From an uncultured Collinsella sp. (GTDB lineage Bacteria; Actinomycetota; Coriobacteriia; Coriobacteriales; Coriobacteriaceae): 22,844 nucleotides of DNA. Below, one piece after another: positions 14,745-22,478 of the stretch (its first letter is position 1; each line of letters starts with the position of its first letter). The position numbers were made by a program, and so were the translations under genes. Under the pieces are notes generated by a model. The model was not told the DNA's origin. It saw nothing but the letters and a program-made list of their open reading frames with translations, and did no database searches. The stretch spans positions 1 through 22,844 of the forward strand of contig CABUWA010000014.1 of assembly GCA_902495085.1 (NCBI GenBank). The letters are read 5' to 3'.

Positions 14745-15896
14745 TTACTGTTCGGTTAACGCTGCGGATCGTTTTGGAAGGCTTACGAGCATGGTAGTCC
14801 CGTTCTCGGAACTTGTTTCGACCTCTACAGCGCCACCGTGAAGCGCTGCAATCTCCCAAACAAGCGCTAGTCCGAGTCCTGCGCCGCCGTATGCCCTGCT
14901 GCGGGATTTATCCAGGCGAAAGAACGGTTGGAAGATGCTCTCACGGTGCTGCTTGGGTATTCCCGGGCCCTCATCTTTGACTCGCAGGAGCACGTGGCTG
15001 TCGCTGTCGCTGATGGAGACGTTGACAGTTGAGCCGGAGCGGCTGTAACGGATGGCGTTTTCGACCAGATTAAACACCAGCCGATAGAGGAGCGTGTCGC
15101 TCCCGATTACTAAAGCGTCTCCAGCACAATTGAGGGCTATGCCCTTATTATCGGCAAGTGGCGCAAGGTCGGTGAGGACCTCTTCGGACAAGGGGCCAAG
15201 TTCAACATCGTCTTCGCAAGGAACGCTGCGGAGCTCACTCATCTCGAGCAATACCTTGGTCATTCGAGACATGCGCTCGGTTTGTTCTTGTAGCAGGTCG
15301 AGCAGCTCGGCTGTTTCGGGTTGCAAACCGGAGTGTTCGGAGATGAATAGTTCAATCTGTGCTTGCATAAGGGCGAGCGGGGTGCGCAGCTCGTGTGCGG
15401 CGTTGCCGGTAAACTGACGCTGCGCAGAGAACCCTTCGTCAAGACGGGCGATCATGTCGTTGAAAGAGGCGCTGCATCTCTGTAGCTCGGTGGGCACATC
15501 TTCACTGAGTCTGATTTCGCTTAGGTTGTCAGGCTGCACACGCTCAACCTGGGCTGCAAAAGCCCGTAGCGGTTTGAGTGCACGGCCGCTCGCAAAGTAT
15601 GCTAGCGCGCCGCCAAGGAGTGTGACTCCAGCCGTGATGTACCAGGTTGTCGTGCCAAAAGACTCCTGTGCGTCGTTTACGACGATCGTGACCTTGTCAT
15701 CGGGGACCGCTTTCGTCGGGTCGAACGCCTGGGGCGAATCTTCGCCGGTTGCGTTAAAGGCCGAGATGTCACTGCCGATGGCATCCATGTAGCGCATGCC
15801 CGTATAGCCGACCAGGCAGTTCGTCAGCACGCACGCCGCACACGTGAGCAGTGCCGTCATAATCGTTATGCGCCATTGCAGCGAAAGCCTTTTCAT
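14745..15896 (-). CDS. two-component sensor histidine kinase
   Basis: 383 residues. Its start codon overlaps the stop of the response regulator gene (ATGA, 15893-15896), so the two are translationally coupled. TM1 lies at about 9-30, a short extracytoplasmic loop of about 50 residues at 31-82, and TM2 at about 84-103. A HAMP linker follows, then the dimerisation/phosphoacceptor domain with AAHELRTPL (phospho-His168). The catalytic domain has the N box LVFNLVENAIRYS, the G1 box VKDEGPGIP, the F box IFQPFFRLDKSRS and the G2 box GGAGLGLALV. All motifs are intact, so it should be an active kinase for the OmpR-type regulator upstream. The small loop leaves little room for ligand binding and might sense membrane or redox state; that is speculation prompted by the divergent redox genes. 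Confidence 0.95.
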   Translation of the reverse strand: MKRLSLQWRITIMTALLTCAACVLTNCLVGYTGMRYMDAIGSDISAFNATGEDSPQAFDPTKAVPDDKVTIVVNDAQESFGTTTWYITAGVTLLGGALAYFASGRALKPLRAFAAQVERVQPDNLSEIRLSEDVPTELQRCSASFNDMIARLDEGFSAQRQFTGNAAHELRTPLALMQAQIELFISEHSGLQPETAELLDLLQEQTERMSRMTKVLLEMSELRSVPCEDDVELGPLSEEVLTDLAPLADNKGIALNCAGDALVIGSDTLLYRLVFNLVENAIRYSRSGSTVNVSISDSDSHVLLRVKDEGPGIPKQHRESIFQPFFRLDKSRSRAYGGAGLGLALVWEIAALHGGAVEVETSSENGTTMLVSLPKRSAALTEQ

Positions 15897-16567
15897 TCGC
15901 TATCCTCCATAACGTAGCCCTCTCCAATCCGATTGCGAATCGGGTCGTATCCCAAAGCGCTGCGTAGCTTTTTGCGGAGCGATGAGATATGAACGCGGGT
16001 TGCGTTGCTAAAGCTGTTCACGGTGCTATCCCAAACGTGCTCGATAAGCTCCTCTTGACTTACCGGTCGCCCTTGATTAAGCATCAGGTATTCCAAGATT
16101 CCCGTTTCCTTGCGTGTAAGAGATAAGGCCTCGCTGTCCACGGAAGCGATGCGCGCCTTGGTGTCAAAGCTGAGCTTTCCGCAGGTTAAAACTATGTCGC
16201 TTTGTGTAAAGCGTCTTAGGGTAAGGCTGCGAATCCTTGCCGCAAGCTCGTCCAGATGAAACGGCTTGGTGAGGTAATCGTTGGCGCCGGCATCGAGTCC
16301 GGCGACTTTATCGGATACTTCGCCACGTGCGGACAGAATCAGCACTTTGGTCTCGCAGTCAGTTTTCCTAAGTTCCCTGAGTACGGTCATGCCGTCGATG
16401 CGGGGAAGGTTGAGGTCGAGTACCACGAGGTCGAAGGCCTCAACGTCCAGTAGGTCGAGCGCCTCCTGTCCGTCGTGACAGCAGTCGACACTGTACGCCA
16501 AGTTCCGCAAGCTGCGCGCGATTGCGTCGCACAGCGCCCGCTCGTCCTCGACGATCAAAATACGCAT
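15893..16567 (-). CDS. OmpR/PhoB-family response regulator
   Basis: 224 residues from the ATG at 16567, chosen because AAGGAG lies 6-7 nt upstream; an in-frame ATG 18 nt earlier would place the Shine-Dalgarno inside the coding region. The receiver domain starts MRILIVEDERALCDAIARSL with acidic pocket residues Glu7 and Asp8, phospho-acceptor Asp51 in VVLDLNLPRIDG, and the conserved Lys in YLTKPFHLDELAAR. The C-terminal winged helix (LTRKETGILEYLMLNQGRPV, then RVHISSLRKKLR and IRNRIGEGYVM) is of the OmpR/PhoB type. It is the first gene of the regulator-kinase operon and is divergent from the CXXC/ferredoxin/TlpA genes, with 90 bp between the two starts; control of both directions is likely but inferred. 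Confidence 0.95.
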   Translation of the reverse strand: MRILIVEDERALCDAIARSLRNLAYSVDCCHDGQEALDLLDVEAFDLVVLDLNLPRIDGMTVLRELRKTDCETKVLILSARGEVSDKVAGLDAGANDYLTKPFHLDELAARIRSLTLRRFTQSDIVLTCGKLSFDTKARIASVDSEALSLTRKETGILEYLMLNQGRPVSQEELIEHVWDSTVNSFSNATRVHISSLRKKLRSALGYDPIRNRIGEGYVMEDSE

Positions 16568-16657
16568 AACAGTCTCCTTGCACATTTCAAATCGCGCTTA
16601 ACACGGATTTTATAGCCGATATGGTCCAATGGTCGCGTAACGAAAGGAGTGGTCAGG
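16568..16657. promoter_or_regulatory. divergent control region of two-component and redox operons
   Basis: The 90-bp gap must hold promoters for both directions. An AT-rich core (ATTTTATAG, 16605-16613) offers TATAAAAT on the minus strand and TTTTAT on the plus strand as possible -10 elements; neither has a good -35, as expected for activator-dependent promoters. ATGGTC is directly repeated with an 8-bp period (16621-16626 and 16629-16634) and could be a regulator site. AAAGGAG (16643-16649) is the ribosome-binding site of the plus-strand CXXC gene. Confidence 0.45.
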
Positions 16658-16804
16658 TTGTTCAAAGCGGTAAAACCCGTGGTACAGGTCGCTTTGTTGA
16701 TCGTCGGAATTGCCATGGTGTGCTTTGGCGTTATGCGTGGCGAGGCAGATGCCGTGCTGGCCAAAGCGATTAGGCTGTGCTTGGAGTGTATCGGAATTGG
16801 ATAA
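16658..16804 (+). CDS. CD1871A-family CXXC small membrane protein
   Basis: 48 residues, TTG start at 16658, 8 nt after AAAGGAG; TAA at 16802-16804. The sequence has one hydrophobic segment (VVQVALLIVGIAMVCFGVMR, residues 8-27), then RGEADAVLAKAIRLCLECIGIG, ending in a CLEC (CXXC) pair at 41-44 followed by the terminal IGIG. This is the hallmark of the CD1871A family, named from Clostridioides difficile, whose members are about 45 residues long and occur next to NapH-like ferredoxin proteins. The role is not characterised; the CXXC beside a membrane helix suggests a thiol relay or a metal site that works with the membrane iron-sulfur protein. The next gene begins inside it (TTG 16797, overlap 8 bp), so the two are translationally coupled. 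Confidence 0.88.
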   Translation: MFKAVKPVVQVALLIVGIAMVCFGVMRGEADAVLAKAIRLCLECIGIG

Positions 16805-17699
16805 AAGAGAAAACACTGCGTCGCATGTTTTGGCTCGATTTCGCGGATTCATTCAGGCGGCGGCGACGCTCGTCACCAACATTCACCTGCCAAACTTTGC
16901 CAAGGGCGGCATCTATCAGGGCGCGGGAAAAACAGTCTGCGTACCCGGGCTTAACTGCTATTCGTGCCCCGCGGCATCGGGTGCGTGCCCCATCGGGTCG
17001 TTCCAGTCGGTAGTAGGTTCATCCAAGTTCAACTTTTCTTACTATGTTACCGGTACGCTCATTTTGCTCGGCGTGCTGCTGGGACGCTTTGTATGCGGCT
17101 TTCTGTGCCCGTTTGGCTGGCTGCAGGAGCTGCTTCACAAGATTCCCGGCAAAAAGTTCTCCACGAAAAAGCTCAAGCCGCTCACGTACATCAAGTACGT
17201 CGTGCTGCTGTTTGCCGTGGTAGTGCTGCCTGTGCTGGTGGTTAACGACGTGGGCATGGGCGACCCGTTCTTTTGTAAGTACGTCTGTCCTCAGGGCGTG
17301 CTCGAGGGCGCCATTCCGCTGGCCATTGCCAATGCCGGCATTCGATCTGCGTTGGGACAGCTCTTTACTTGGAAACTTGTCGTTCTCATTGCCGTGGTAG
17401 TGCTGAGCGTTTTGTTCTATCGCCCCTTCTGCAAATGGATTTGCCCGCTCGGCGCATTCTATGCGCTCATGAATAAGGTGTCCTTGTTGGGGATTCAGGT
17501 CGACGCGTGCAAATGCGTCTCGTGCGGCAAGTGTTCAAGGGTTTGTCAGATGGACGTTGATGTGGTCCGGGCGCCCAATCATGCCGAATGTATCCGGTGC
17601 GGAAAGTGCATCGGGGCCTGTCCCGTCGATGCCATCAGCTATCGCTATGGCCTAGATGTGTCGGCGGAAAAGCTCCCCTTGACCGCCGATAAAAAGTAA
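16797..17699 (+). CDS. NapH/CcoG-like membrane 4Fe-4S protein
   Basis: 300 residues from a TTG at 16797 that overlaps the stop of the CXXC gene, with GGAG 10 nt upstream. The frame stays open leftward, but that part only shadows the CXXC gene. Cysteines fall into groups: 48/54/57/64 (CVPGLNCYSCPAASGAC), 100/104 (CGFLCPFGW), 160/164 (CKYVCPQG), 212/216 (CKWICPLG), then two classical ferredoxin motifs, C240-x2-C243-x2-C246-x3-C250 and C265-x2-C268-x2-C271-x3-C275. Hydrophobic segments lie at about 81-100, 133-150 and 192-208. This is the Fer4_5/NapH/RdxA type of polyferredoxin. It probably takes electrons from cytosolic ferredoxin and passes them across the membrane to thiol or quinone acceptors. 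The coupled CXXC protein upstream and the TlpA lipoprotein 29 bp downstream point to extracytoplasmic disulfide reduction. Confidence 0.92.
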   Translation: MDKRENTASHVLARFRGFIQAAATLVTNIHLPNFAKGGIYQGAGKTVCVPGLNCYSCPAASGACPIGSFQSVVGSSKFNFSYYVTGTLILLGVLLGRFVCGFLCPFGWLQELLHKIPGKKFSTKKLKPLTYIKYVVLLFAVVVLPVLVVNDVGMGDPFFCKYVCPQGVLEGAIPLAIANAGIRSALGQLFTWKLVVLIAVVVLSVLFYRPFCKWICPLGAFYALMNKVSLLGIQVDACKCVSCGKCSRVCQMDVDVVRAPNHAECIRCGKCIGACPVDAISYRYGLDVSAEKLPLTADKK

Positions 17700-17728
17700 A
17701 CAAGCTTCGACAAAACGGAGGAATGACC

Positions 17729-18700
17729 ATGAAGCTTTCTAAGATTGCGGCCCTGTTTATGGTGCCGGTATTGGCCTTGTGCCTTGTGGCATGTTCGGCG
17801 CCCGGTGGCAATGCGAGCGAATCTGCGAGCTCCGATCCTAAGATTGCAGAACTCACTGCGCAGAAGCCGACCAATGCCGACGAGGCCGCCGAGCTGTATG
17901 CGAAGCTCATGCAGAAGGAGAACGAGATCTTTTCGAGTGATAACGCGCTGTGGGAAAAGGTATTCAATGCGGCAAATAAAGACTCGGCAATGATTGAGGA
18001 CGGCAGCAATTACGGCGATTTTCTGCTCAAGACCATCGACGGCGCCAAGGATGAGTTCACGGCGGATGAGCTTAAGACGCTCAAGACCGGTGCACAGCAG
18101 ATCAAGGAGATTGAGGACAAGCTCGAGAGCTTGGAGAAGGAGTTCCCCGGCTGTGGAAGCACGCCGAGCGCAGGCGAGAGCGTCGACGCTTCGACCGCTG
18201 GCATGACGGCCGGTGCCAATGCTTCGAGCGAGGCGACGAAGTTCCCCAGCTTTACGGGCAAGGACCTGGATGGCAACGACGTGAGCAGCGACGAGCTGGT
18301 CTCTAAGAACAAGGTCACCGTCATGAACTTCTGGTTCACCACTTGCAAGCCGTGCGTGGGCGAGCTGGGCGATCTTGAGAAACTGAATCAGGAGCTTGCC
18401 AAGAAGGGCGGCCAGGTCGTGGGCGTCAATTCCTTTACGCTCGATGGCAACAAGGGCGAGATTGCAGATGCCAAGGACGTGCTGAGCAAGAAGGGCGTGA
18501 CATATAAGAACATCTGGTTCAAGTCGGATAGCGAGGCCGGTAAGTTTACGTCAAATCTGTTCTCGTTCCCGACGACGTATGTCATCGATCAGAATGGCAA
18601 CATCGTAGGGGAGCCCATCGTGGGCGCCATCAGCTCCGCTGAGCAGCGCGCAGCGCTCGACAAGCTTATCGACCAGGCGATTGCGAATAGCGAGCAGTAG
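17729..18700 (+). CDS. TlpA-like thioredoxin-fold lipoprotein
   Basis: 323 residues from the ATG at 17729; the ATG at 17723 is only 1 nt from GGAGG, while 17729 has the normal 7-nt spacing. A lipoprotein signal MKLSKIAALFMVPVLALCLVAC puts the lipidated Cys at residue 22. A charged helical domain fills about 36-142 (DEAAELYAKLMQKENEIF to DKLESLEKEFP) and a Ser/Thr/Ala linker about 143-170. A TlpA/AhpC-type thioredoxin fold follows: VMNFWFTTCKPC with redox cysteines 206 and 209, VVGVNSF, and a cis-proline in FSFPTTYVID. It likely reduces disulfides or oxidised protein thiols outside the membrane, fed by the NapH-like protein. In many Firmicutes the matching protein is fused to or followed by methionine sulfoxide reductase; none is present here. 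A strong terminator follows. Confidence 0.93.
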   Translation: MKLSKIAALFMVPVLALCLVACSAPGGNASESASSDPKIAELTAQKPTNADEAAELYAKLMQKENEIFSSDNALWEKVFNAANKDSAMIEDGSNYGDFLLKTIDGAKDEFTADELKTLKTGAQQIKEIEDKLESLEKEFPGCGSTPSAGESVDASTAGMTAGANASSEATKFPSFTGKDLDGNDVSSDELVSKNKVTVMNFWFTTCKPCVGELGDLEKLNQELAKKGGQVVGVNSFTLDGNKGEIADAKDVLSKKGVTYKNIWFKSDSEAGKFTSNLFSFPTTYVIDQNGNIVGEPIVGAISSAEQRAALDKLIDQAIANSEQ

Positions 18701-18780
18701 AAAACGCGTAAAGCATGGCGATGATCGTGCACCGCTGTGCGGAGTAGTCTGCTGCCTTTCAAGATAATCTCCACCATATA

Positions 18781-18806
18781 GAGGCCCCACTTGGGGCCTC
18801 TTTTTT
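18781..18806 (+). terminator. Rho-independent terminator of the redox operon
   Basis: GAGGCCCC (18781-18788) and GGGGCCTC (18793-18800) form a perfect 8-bp stem with an ACTT loop, followed by six Ts (18801-18806). A textbook intrinsic terminator, 80 bp after the TlpA-like gene. Confidence 0.95.
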
Positions 18807-18952
18807 GGGCGCCGTCCCGTTCGTTTTTTGATGCGGTTCCCTACATTCCTCACTGGTGTCGGTGAAAAATGGGGATAGAGTAGGACAAACGCGTCGAATA
18901 CGAACGGCGGGGGAGAGCGGGCAGGGTGCCTGCGCAGGAGAGGTTGCCGTCC

Positions 18953-21900
18953 ATGTTGGAGCTCAAAGGAATTTGCAAAAGGTACGTCACTCAGTCGTTT
19001 ACGCAGGTGGCGCTCGACAACGTAAGCCTGTCTTTTCGCGATAACGAGTTCGTGGCCATTCTGGGTCCCTCGGGCTCGGGCAAAACTACGATGCTCAACG
19101 TTATCGGTGGGCTCGATCATTTCGATTCCGGTGACTTGCTGATCGACGGCATATCGACCAAGGACTTTCACGATCGCGATTGGGATGCCTACCGCAACAA
19201 CCGCATCGGCTTTGTGTTCCAGAGCTATAACCTCATTCCGCATCAGACCATTTTGGAAAACGTGGAGCTGGCGCTCACGCTCACGGGCGTGGGGCATGCC
19301 GAGCGCCGTCAGCGTGCGCGCGAGGCGTTGGAGAAAGTCGGCCTGGGCGAGCACGTTAACAAGCGCCCGGGTCAGCTTTCGGGCGGACAGATGCAGCGCG
19401 TGGCCATCGCCCGCGCCCTGATTAATGATCCCGAGATTGTGCTGGCAGACGAGCCGACCGGCGCTTTGGATTCAACGACATCCGTACAGGTCATGGACCT
19501 GCTCAAGGACGTGGCGCGCGACCGCCTGGTCATCATGGTCACGCACAATCCCGAGCTGGCGTACCAATATGCCACGCGCATCGTCAATCTGGCGGACGGC
19601 AAGATCACCGACGATTCCGACCCCTTCGATGTTGCCAAGGCCGCGCATCGCGAGGCAAAGCCTACGCGCAAAACCTCGATGAGCTTTGTGACGGCGCTGG
19701 GGCTTTCTGCCCGAAACCTCATGACCAAGAAGGGCCGCACGGCCATGACTGCCTTTGCGGGCTCGATTGGCATTATCGGTATCGCGGCGATTCTGGCGCT
19801 GTCCAACGGCGTAAACGGCTACATCAAAAAGGTCGAGGAGGATACGCTCTCGAGCTACCCGCTCACCATTTCCAAGCAGGATTACGACCTGTCGTCCATG
19901 ATGGGCGGTCAGGGGGCCACGGGCGACGATACGTCCAAGAGCGAGGATTCGTCCGACGACAGTGCCGGCGGCAAGGCTCAGGGAACCGATAAGATTCCCG
20001 TGGTTACGGCCGTAAAGGATATGTTTGCGAGCGTTAAGTCTAACGACATGACGAGCTTTAAGGCATGGCTTGACGACGGTGGCGACGGTATTGACAAAGA
20101 AGTCAATGCTATCCAGTACGGCTACGGTGTATCGCCGGTTGTCTATCGTGCCGGCAAGGGCGATGAGAAGCCTGTCCGGCTGGTGCCCAACGCCATGACC
20201 GAGGCCATGAGCGGAGGCGCGAGCTCGGCGGCAACGGTGAGCATGGAATCCATGGGAACCTCGGTCTTTAACGAGATGATTGACGACCAGCGCCTGCTCG
20301 ACAGCCAGTACGATGTCGTCGCCGGTCATTGGCCCACGTCTGCCAACGAAGCCGTGATGGTGCTTTCGAGCCGCGGTACGGTGGGCGACTATACGCTTTA
20401 CAGCATCGGCGCGCTGGATATCGATGAGCTCAACGACCTGGTTAACAGTGCTATGACAGCCGACGGCAAGATTGAGACGCCCGAGACCGGCACCGACTTT
20501 ACCTACGATGATGCGTTGTCCACGACGTTCAAGGTGCTGTCGCCGGCCGATGCCTATCGCAAAAACGAAGAGACCGGCATGTGGACCGACATGTCTGACG
20601 ACGCCGACTTTATGGCTGCCAAGGTTGCCGACGGTATTGACGTGCACATTGTGGGCGTGGTACGACCCAACGAGACGGCCAATGCGAGTGCATTGTCTCC
20701 GGGCATTGCCTATACGCATGCACTGACTCGTCAGCTTATGGAGCGCGCCGCCGATTCGCAGATTGTGCGGGAGCAACTCGCCCACCCCGAGACGGATGTC
20801 TTTACGGGCAAAACCTTCGACGAACTGCAAGGCGAGGCCAAACAAGGCGTGGATCTGGGCAGCATGTTCAGCGTTGACGAGGCGGCGCTCAAGAGCGCGT
20901 TCTCGTTTGATGCGTCTGCACTCTCGGGTGCAGGCGGCGGTATGGACCTGTTGGGTCTTGACTTGTCCGGGTTGGATATTGACCTTTCGGGTGTTGGGAA
21001 GGACATCGACCTTGGCGACATCATGGCCAAAGCGCCGGCCCCAGATTTCTCGGGCATCTTTGACGGTCTGGAACTCACGCCCGAGCAAATGCAGCAGGTG
21101 GGAACGCTTGCCAACCAACTGTTTGAGGGCTTTTTGCAGTCTGATCAGTTTAGGGCGCTGTCACCCGAAGACCTTAAAGATGTGTCAAAGCTTGCTGCCG
21201 CATTCTCGGCATATCTTGAGAATGATACGGCAGCCCAGCAAATCCTGGCCCAGCTCAAAGCGTTCGGCGGCGATGCCCTGGCCGAGCGCCTGCAACAGGC
21301 GATGACCGACTATGTGCAAAAGCAGCTGGCTCCGTATCTGCAACAGGCTATGGATCAGGTGATGAAGTCGATCAGCGATCAGATTGCGGCGACGGTGTCA
21401 GCTCAGCTCAAGGCAGGCGCAGCAGGGCTCATGGGCCAGATGGCGACGCGGATGTCGTCGAGTTTTGCTAGCCTGGCGAGCGCCATGCGCGTGGATGCGA
21501 GTGCCTTTGCTCATGCCATTCACTTCAACATGGACGCCGAGGACCTGAGCTCGCTCATGATGAGCTATGCCAAGGCGTCGAAGCTCACCTACGATAACAA
21601 TCTGACCACACTGGGCTATGCGGACGAGGCCGACCCCATCTCGGTCAAGATTTTCCCGCGCGACTTTGAGGCCAAGGAGCGCGTACTCGATCACATCGAT
21701 GCGTACAACAAGCAGGTCAAAGCCGCTGGCCATGATGATCGGGCAATTTCGTACACCGACTACATGGGCATCATCATGGGTTCGGTGACCGACATCGTGA
21801 ACACCATCAGCTTGGTGCTCATCGCATTCGTGAGTATCAGCCTGGTGGTGAGTTCCATCATGATCGGCATCATCACCTACATCAGCGTGCTGGAGCGCAA

Positions 21901-22207
21901 AAAGGAGATTGGCATCCTGCGCGCGATCGGCGCGTCGAAGCGCAACGTGGCCAACGTATTCAATGCCGAGACCTTTATTGAGGGGCTTATCGCCGGTGTC
22001 TTTGCCATTGTCGTCGTGGTGGCCGTGAGCTTCCCGGTTAATGCCTGGGCGCTTGCTGCCAAACAGGTGCCCAATCTGATGAGCCTGCCCGTGCAGGATG
22101 CGCTGGTGCTCATTGCGATTTCTGTGTTGCTAACGGTCGTTGCCGGCCTGCTGCCCGCTCGCAGCGCGTCCAAAAAGGACCCCGTGGAGGCCCTGCGCTC
22201 CGAATAG
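18953..22207 (+). CDS. fused ABC transporter, MacB/FtsX type, with large extracytoplasmic domain
   Basis: 1,084 residues from the ATG at 18953 (AGGAGAGG about 9 nt upstream); an earlier in-frame codon at 18926 has no ribosome-binding site. The N-terminal ATPase is of the MacB/LolD type: Walker A GPSGSGKT (38-45), Q-loop FVFQSYNLIPH, signature LSGGQMQRVAIARAL, Walker B IVLADEPTGALD, switch His in MVTHNPEL. TM1 follows at about 260-288 (AMTAFAGSIGIIGIAAILAL), then some 650 residues outside the membrane, then an FtsX core with three helices starting at VNTISLVLIAFVSISLVVSS and the motif SVLERKKEIGILRAIGASKR, ending in ARSASKKDPVEALRSE. MacB proteins are about 650 residues, so the outer domain is greatly enlarged; it includes LDLSGLDIDLSGVGKDIDLG repeats and long amphipathic helices. 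Such mechanotransmission ABC proteins export peptides or lipids or drive envelope proteins; the substrate here is unknown. Confidence 0.93.
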   Translation: MLELKGICKRYVTQSFTQVALDNVSLSFRDNEFVAILGPSGSGKTTMLNVIGGLDHFDSGDLLIDGISTKDFHDRDWDAYRNNRIGFVFQSYNLIPHQTILENVELALTLTGVGHAERRQRAREALEKVGLGEHVNKRPGQLSGGQMQRVAIARALINDPEIVLADEPTGALDSTTSVQVMDLLKDVARDRLVIMVTHNPELAYQYATRIVNLADGKITDDSDPFDVAKAAHREAKPTRKTSMSFVTALGLSARNLMTKKGRTAMTAFAGSIGIIGIAAILALSNGVNGYIKKVEEDTLSSYPLTISKQDYDLSSMMGGQGATGDDTSKSEDSSDDSAGGKAQGTDKIPVVTAVKDMFASVKSNDMTSFKAWLDDGGDGIDKEVNAIQYGYGVSPVVYRAGKGDEKPVRLVPNAMTEAMSGGASSAATVSMESMGTSVFNEMIDDQRLLDSQYDVVAGHWPTSANEAVMVLSSRGTVGDYTLYSIGALDIDELNDLVNSAMTADGKIETPETGTDFTYDDALSTTFKVLSPADAYRKNEETGMWTDMSDDADFMAAKVADGIDVHIVGVVRPNETANASALSPGIAYTHALTRQLMERAADSQIVREQLAHPETDVFTGKTFDELQGEAKQGVDLGSMFSVDEAALKSAFSFDASALSGAGGGMDLLGLDLSGLDIDLSGVGKDIDLGDIMAKAPAPDFSGIFDGLELTPEQMQQVGTLANQLFEGFLQSDQFRALSPEDLKDVSKLAAAFSAYLENDTAAQQILAQLKAFGGDALAERLQQAMTDYVQKQLAPYLQQAMDQVMKSISDQIAATVSAQLKAGAAGLMGQMATRMSSSFASLASAMRVDASAFAHAIHFNMDAEDLSSLMMSYAKASKLTYDNNLTTLGYADEADPISVKIFPRDFEAKERVLDHIDAYNKQVKAAGHDDRAISYTDYMGIIMGSVTDIVNTISLVLIAFVSISLVVSSIMIGIITYISVLERKKEIGILRAIGASKRNVANVFNAETFIEGLIAGVFAIVVVVAVSFPVNAWALAAKQVPNLMSLPVQDALVLIAISVLLTVVAGLLPARSASKKDPVEALRSE

Positions 22208-22212
22208 CGTGG

Positions 22213-22230
22213 CAAAGGAACGGTCCTTTG
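22213..22230 (+). terminator. hairpin just after the ABC transporter gene
   Basis: CAAAGGA (22213-22219) and TCCTTTG (22224-22230) pair around a 4-nt ACGG loop, starting 6 nt after the stop codon. There is no T-tract, so it may be a weak terminator or a 3'-end stabiliser. Confidence 0.45.
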
Positions 22231-22252
22231 TCGCATTGAGCGGCTTGTGAAT

Positions 22253-22436
22253 TCGAGGTTTAATACTTTTCCGAGAAGTGAACGAGTGAAAATGGACCCC
22301 CGAAGCGTCGACACTTTTGAGATGCAATTTCCTGCGGTTTTGATTGTTGAATCCTGCGGTTTTGGCGTCAGAAAATGTCGATGCTTCGGGGGTCCAAATA
22401 CAGCCGTTCACTTCTCGGAAAAGTATTAGACCTCGA
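22253..22436. repeat. 184-bp imperfect palindromic element
   Basis: Left arm 22253-22318 and right arm 22371-22436 are inverted copies matching at 57 of 66 positions. The outer 32 bp have a single mismatch (TCGAGG, TTCCGAGAAG, TGAACG blocks), and a second tight block is GGACCCCCGAAGC. The 52-nt centre holds CCTGCGGTTTTG twice in direct orientation (22331-22342 and 22353-22364). No open frame of note lies inside. It sits between convergent genes and resembles a MITE-like or REP-like intergenic element, or a very long terminator hairpin. Confidence 0.85.
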
Positions 22437-22478
22437 GATATAGACGATGTTTGCGAGCGGCAATTAGAGCGTAAGCCT

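Noticed and set aside
14677..14859. Extended N-terminus of the LuxR-type protein
   Set aside because: It would overlap the sensor kinase gene on the same strand, is Arg/Lys-rich and unlike the family, and would bypass the well-placed GGGAG before ATG 14676.
18551..19354. A 267-codon minus-strand open frame spanning the terminator and ABC gene start
   Set aside because: It crosses a strong terminator and two well-supported plus-strand genes, and its sequence is Arg/His/Pro-rich without recognisable features.
22253..22436. The palindrome as part of a CRISPR array or tRNA-like structure
   Set aside because: There is one pair of inverted arms and one short direct repeat pair, no regular repeat-spacer pattern, no cloverleaf and no cas gene in the window.
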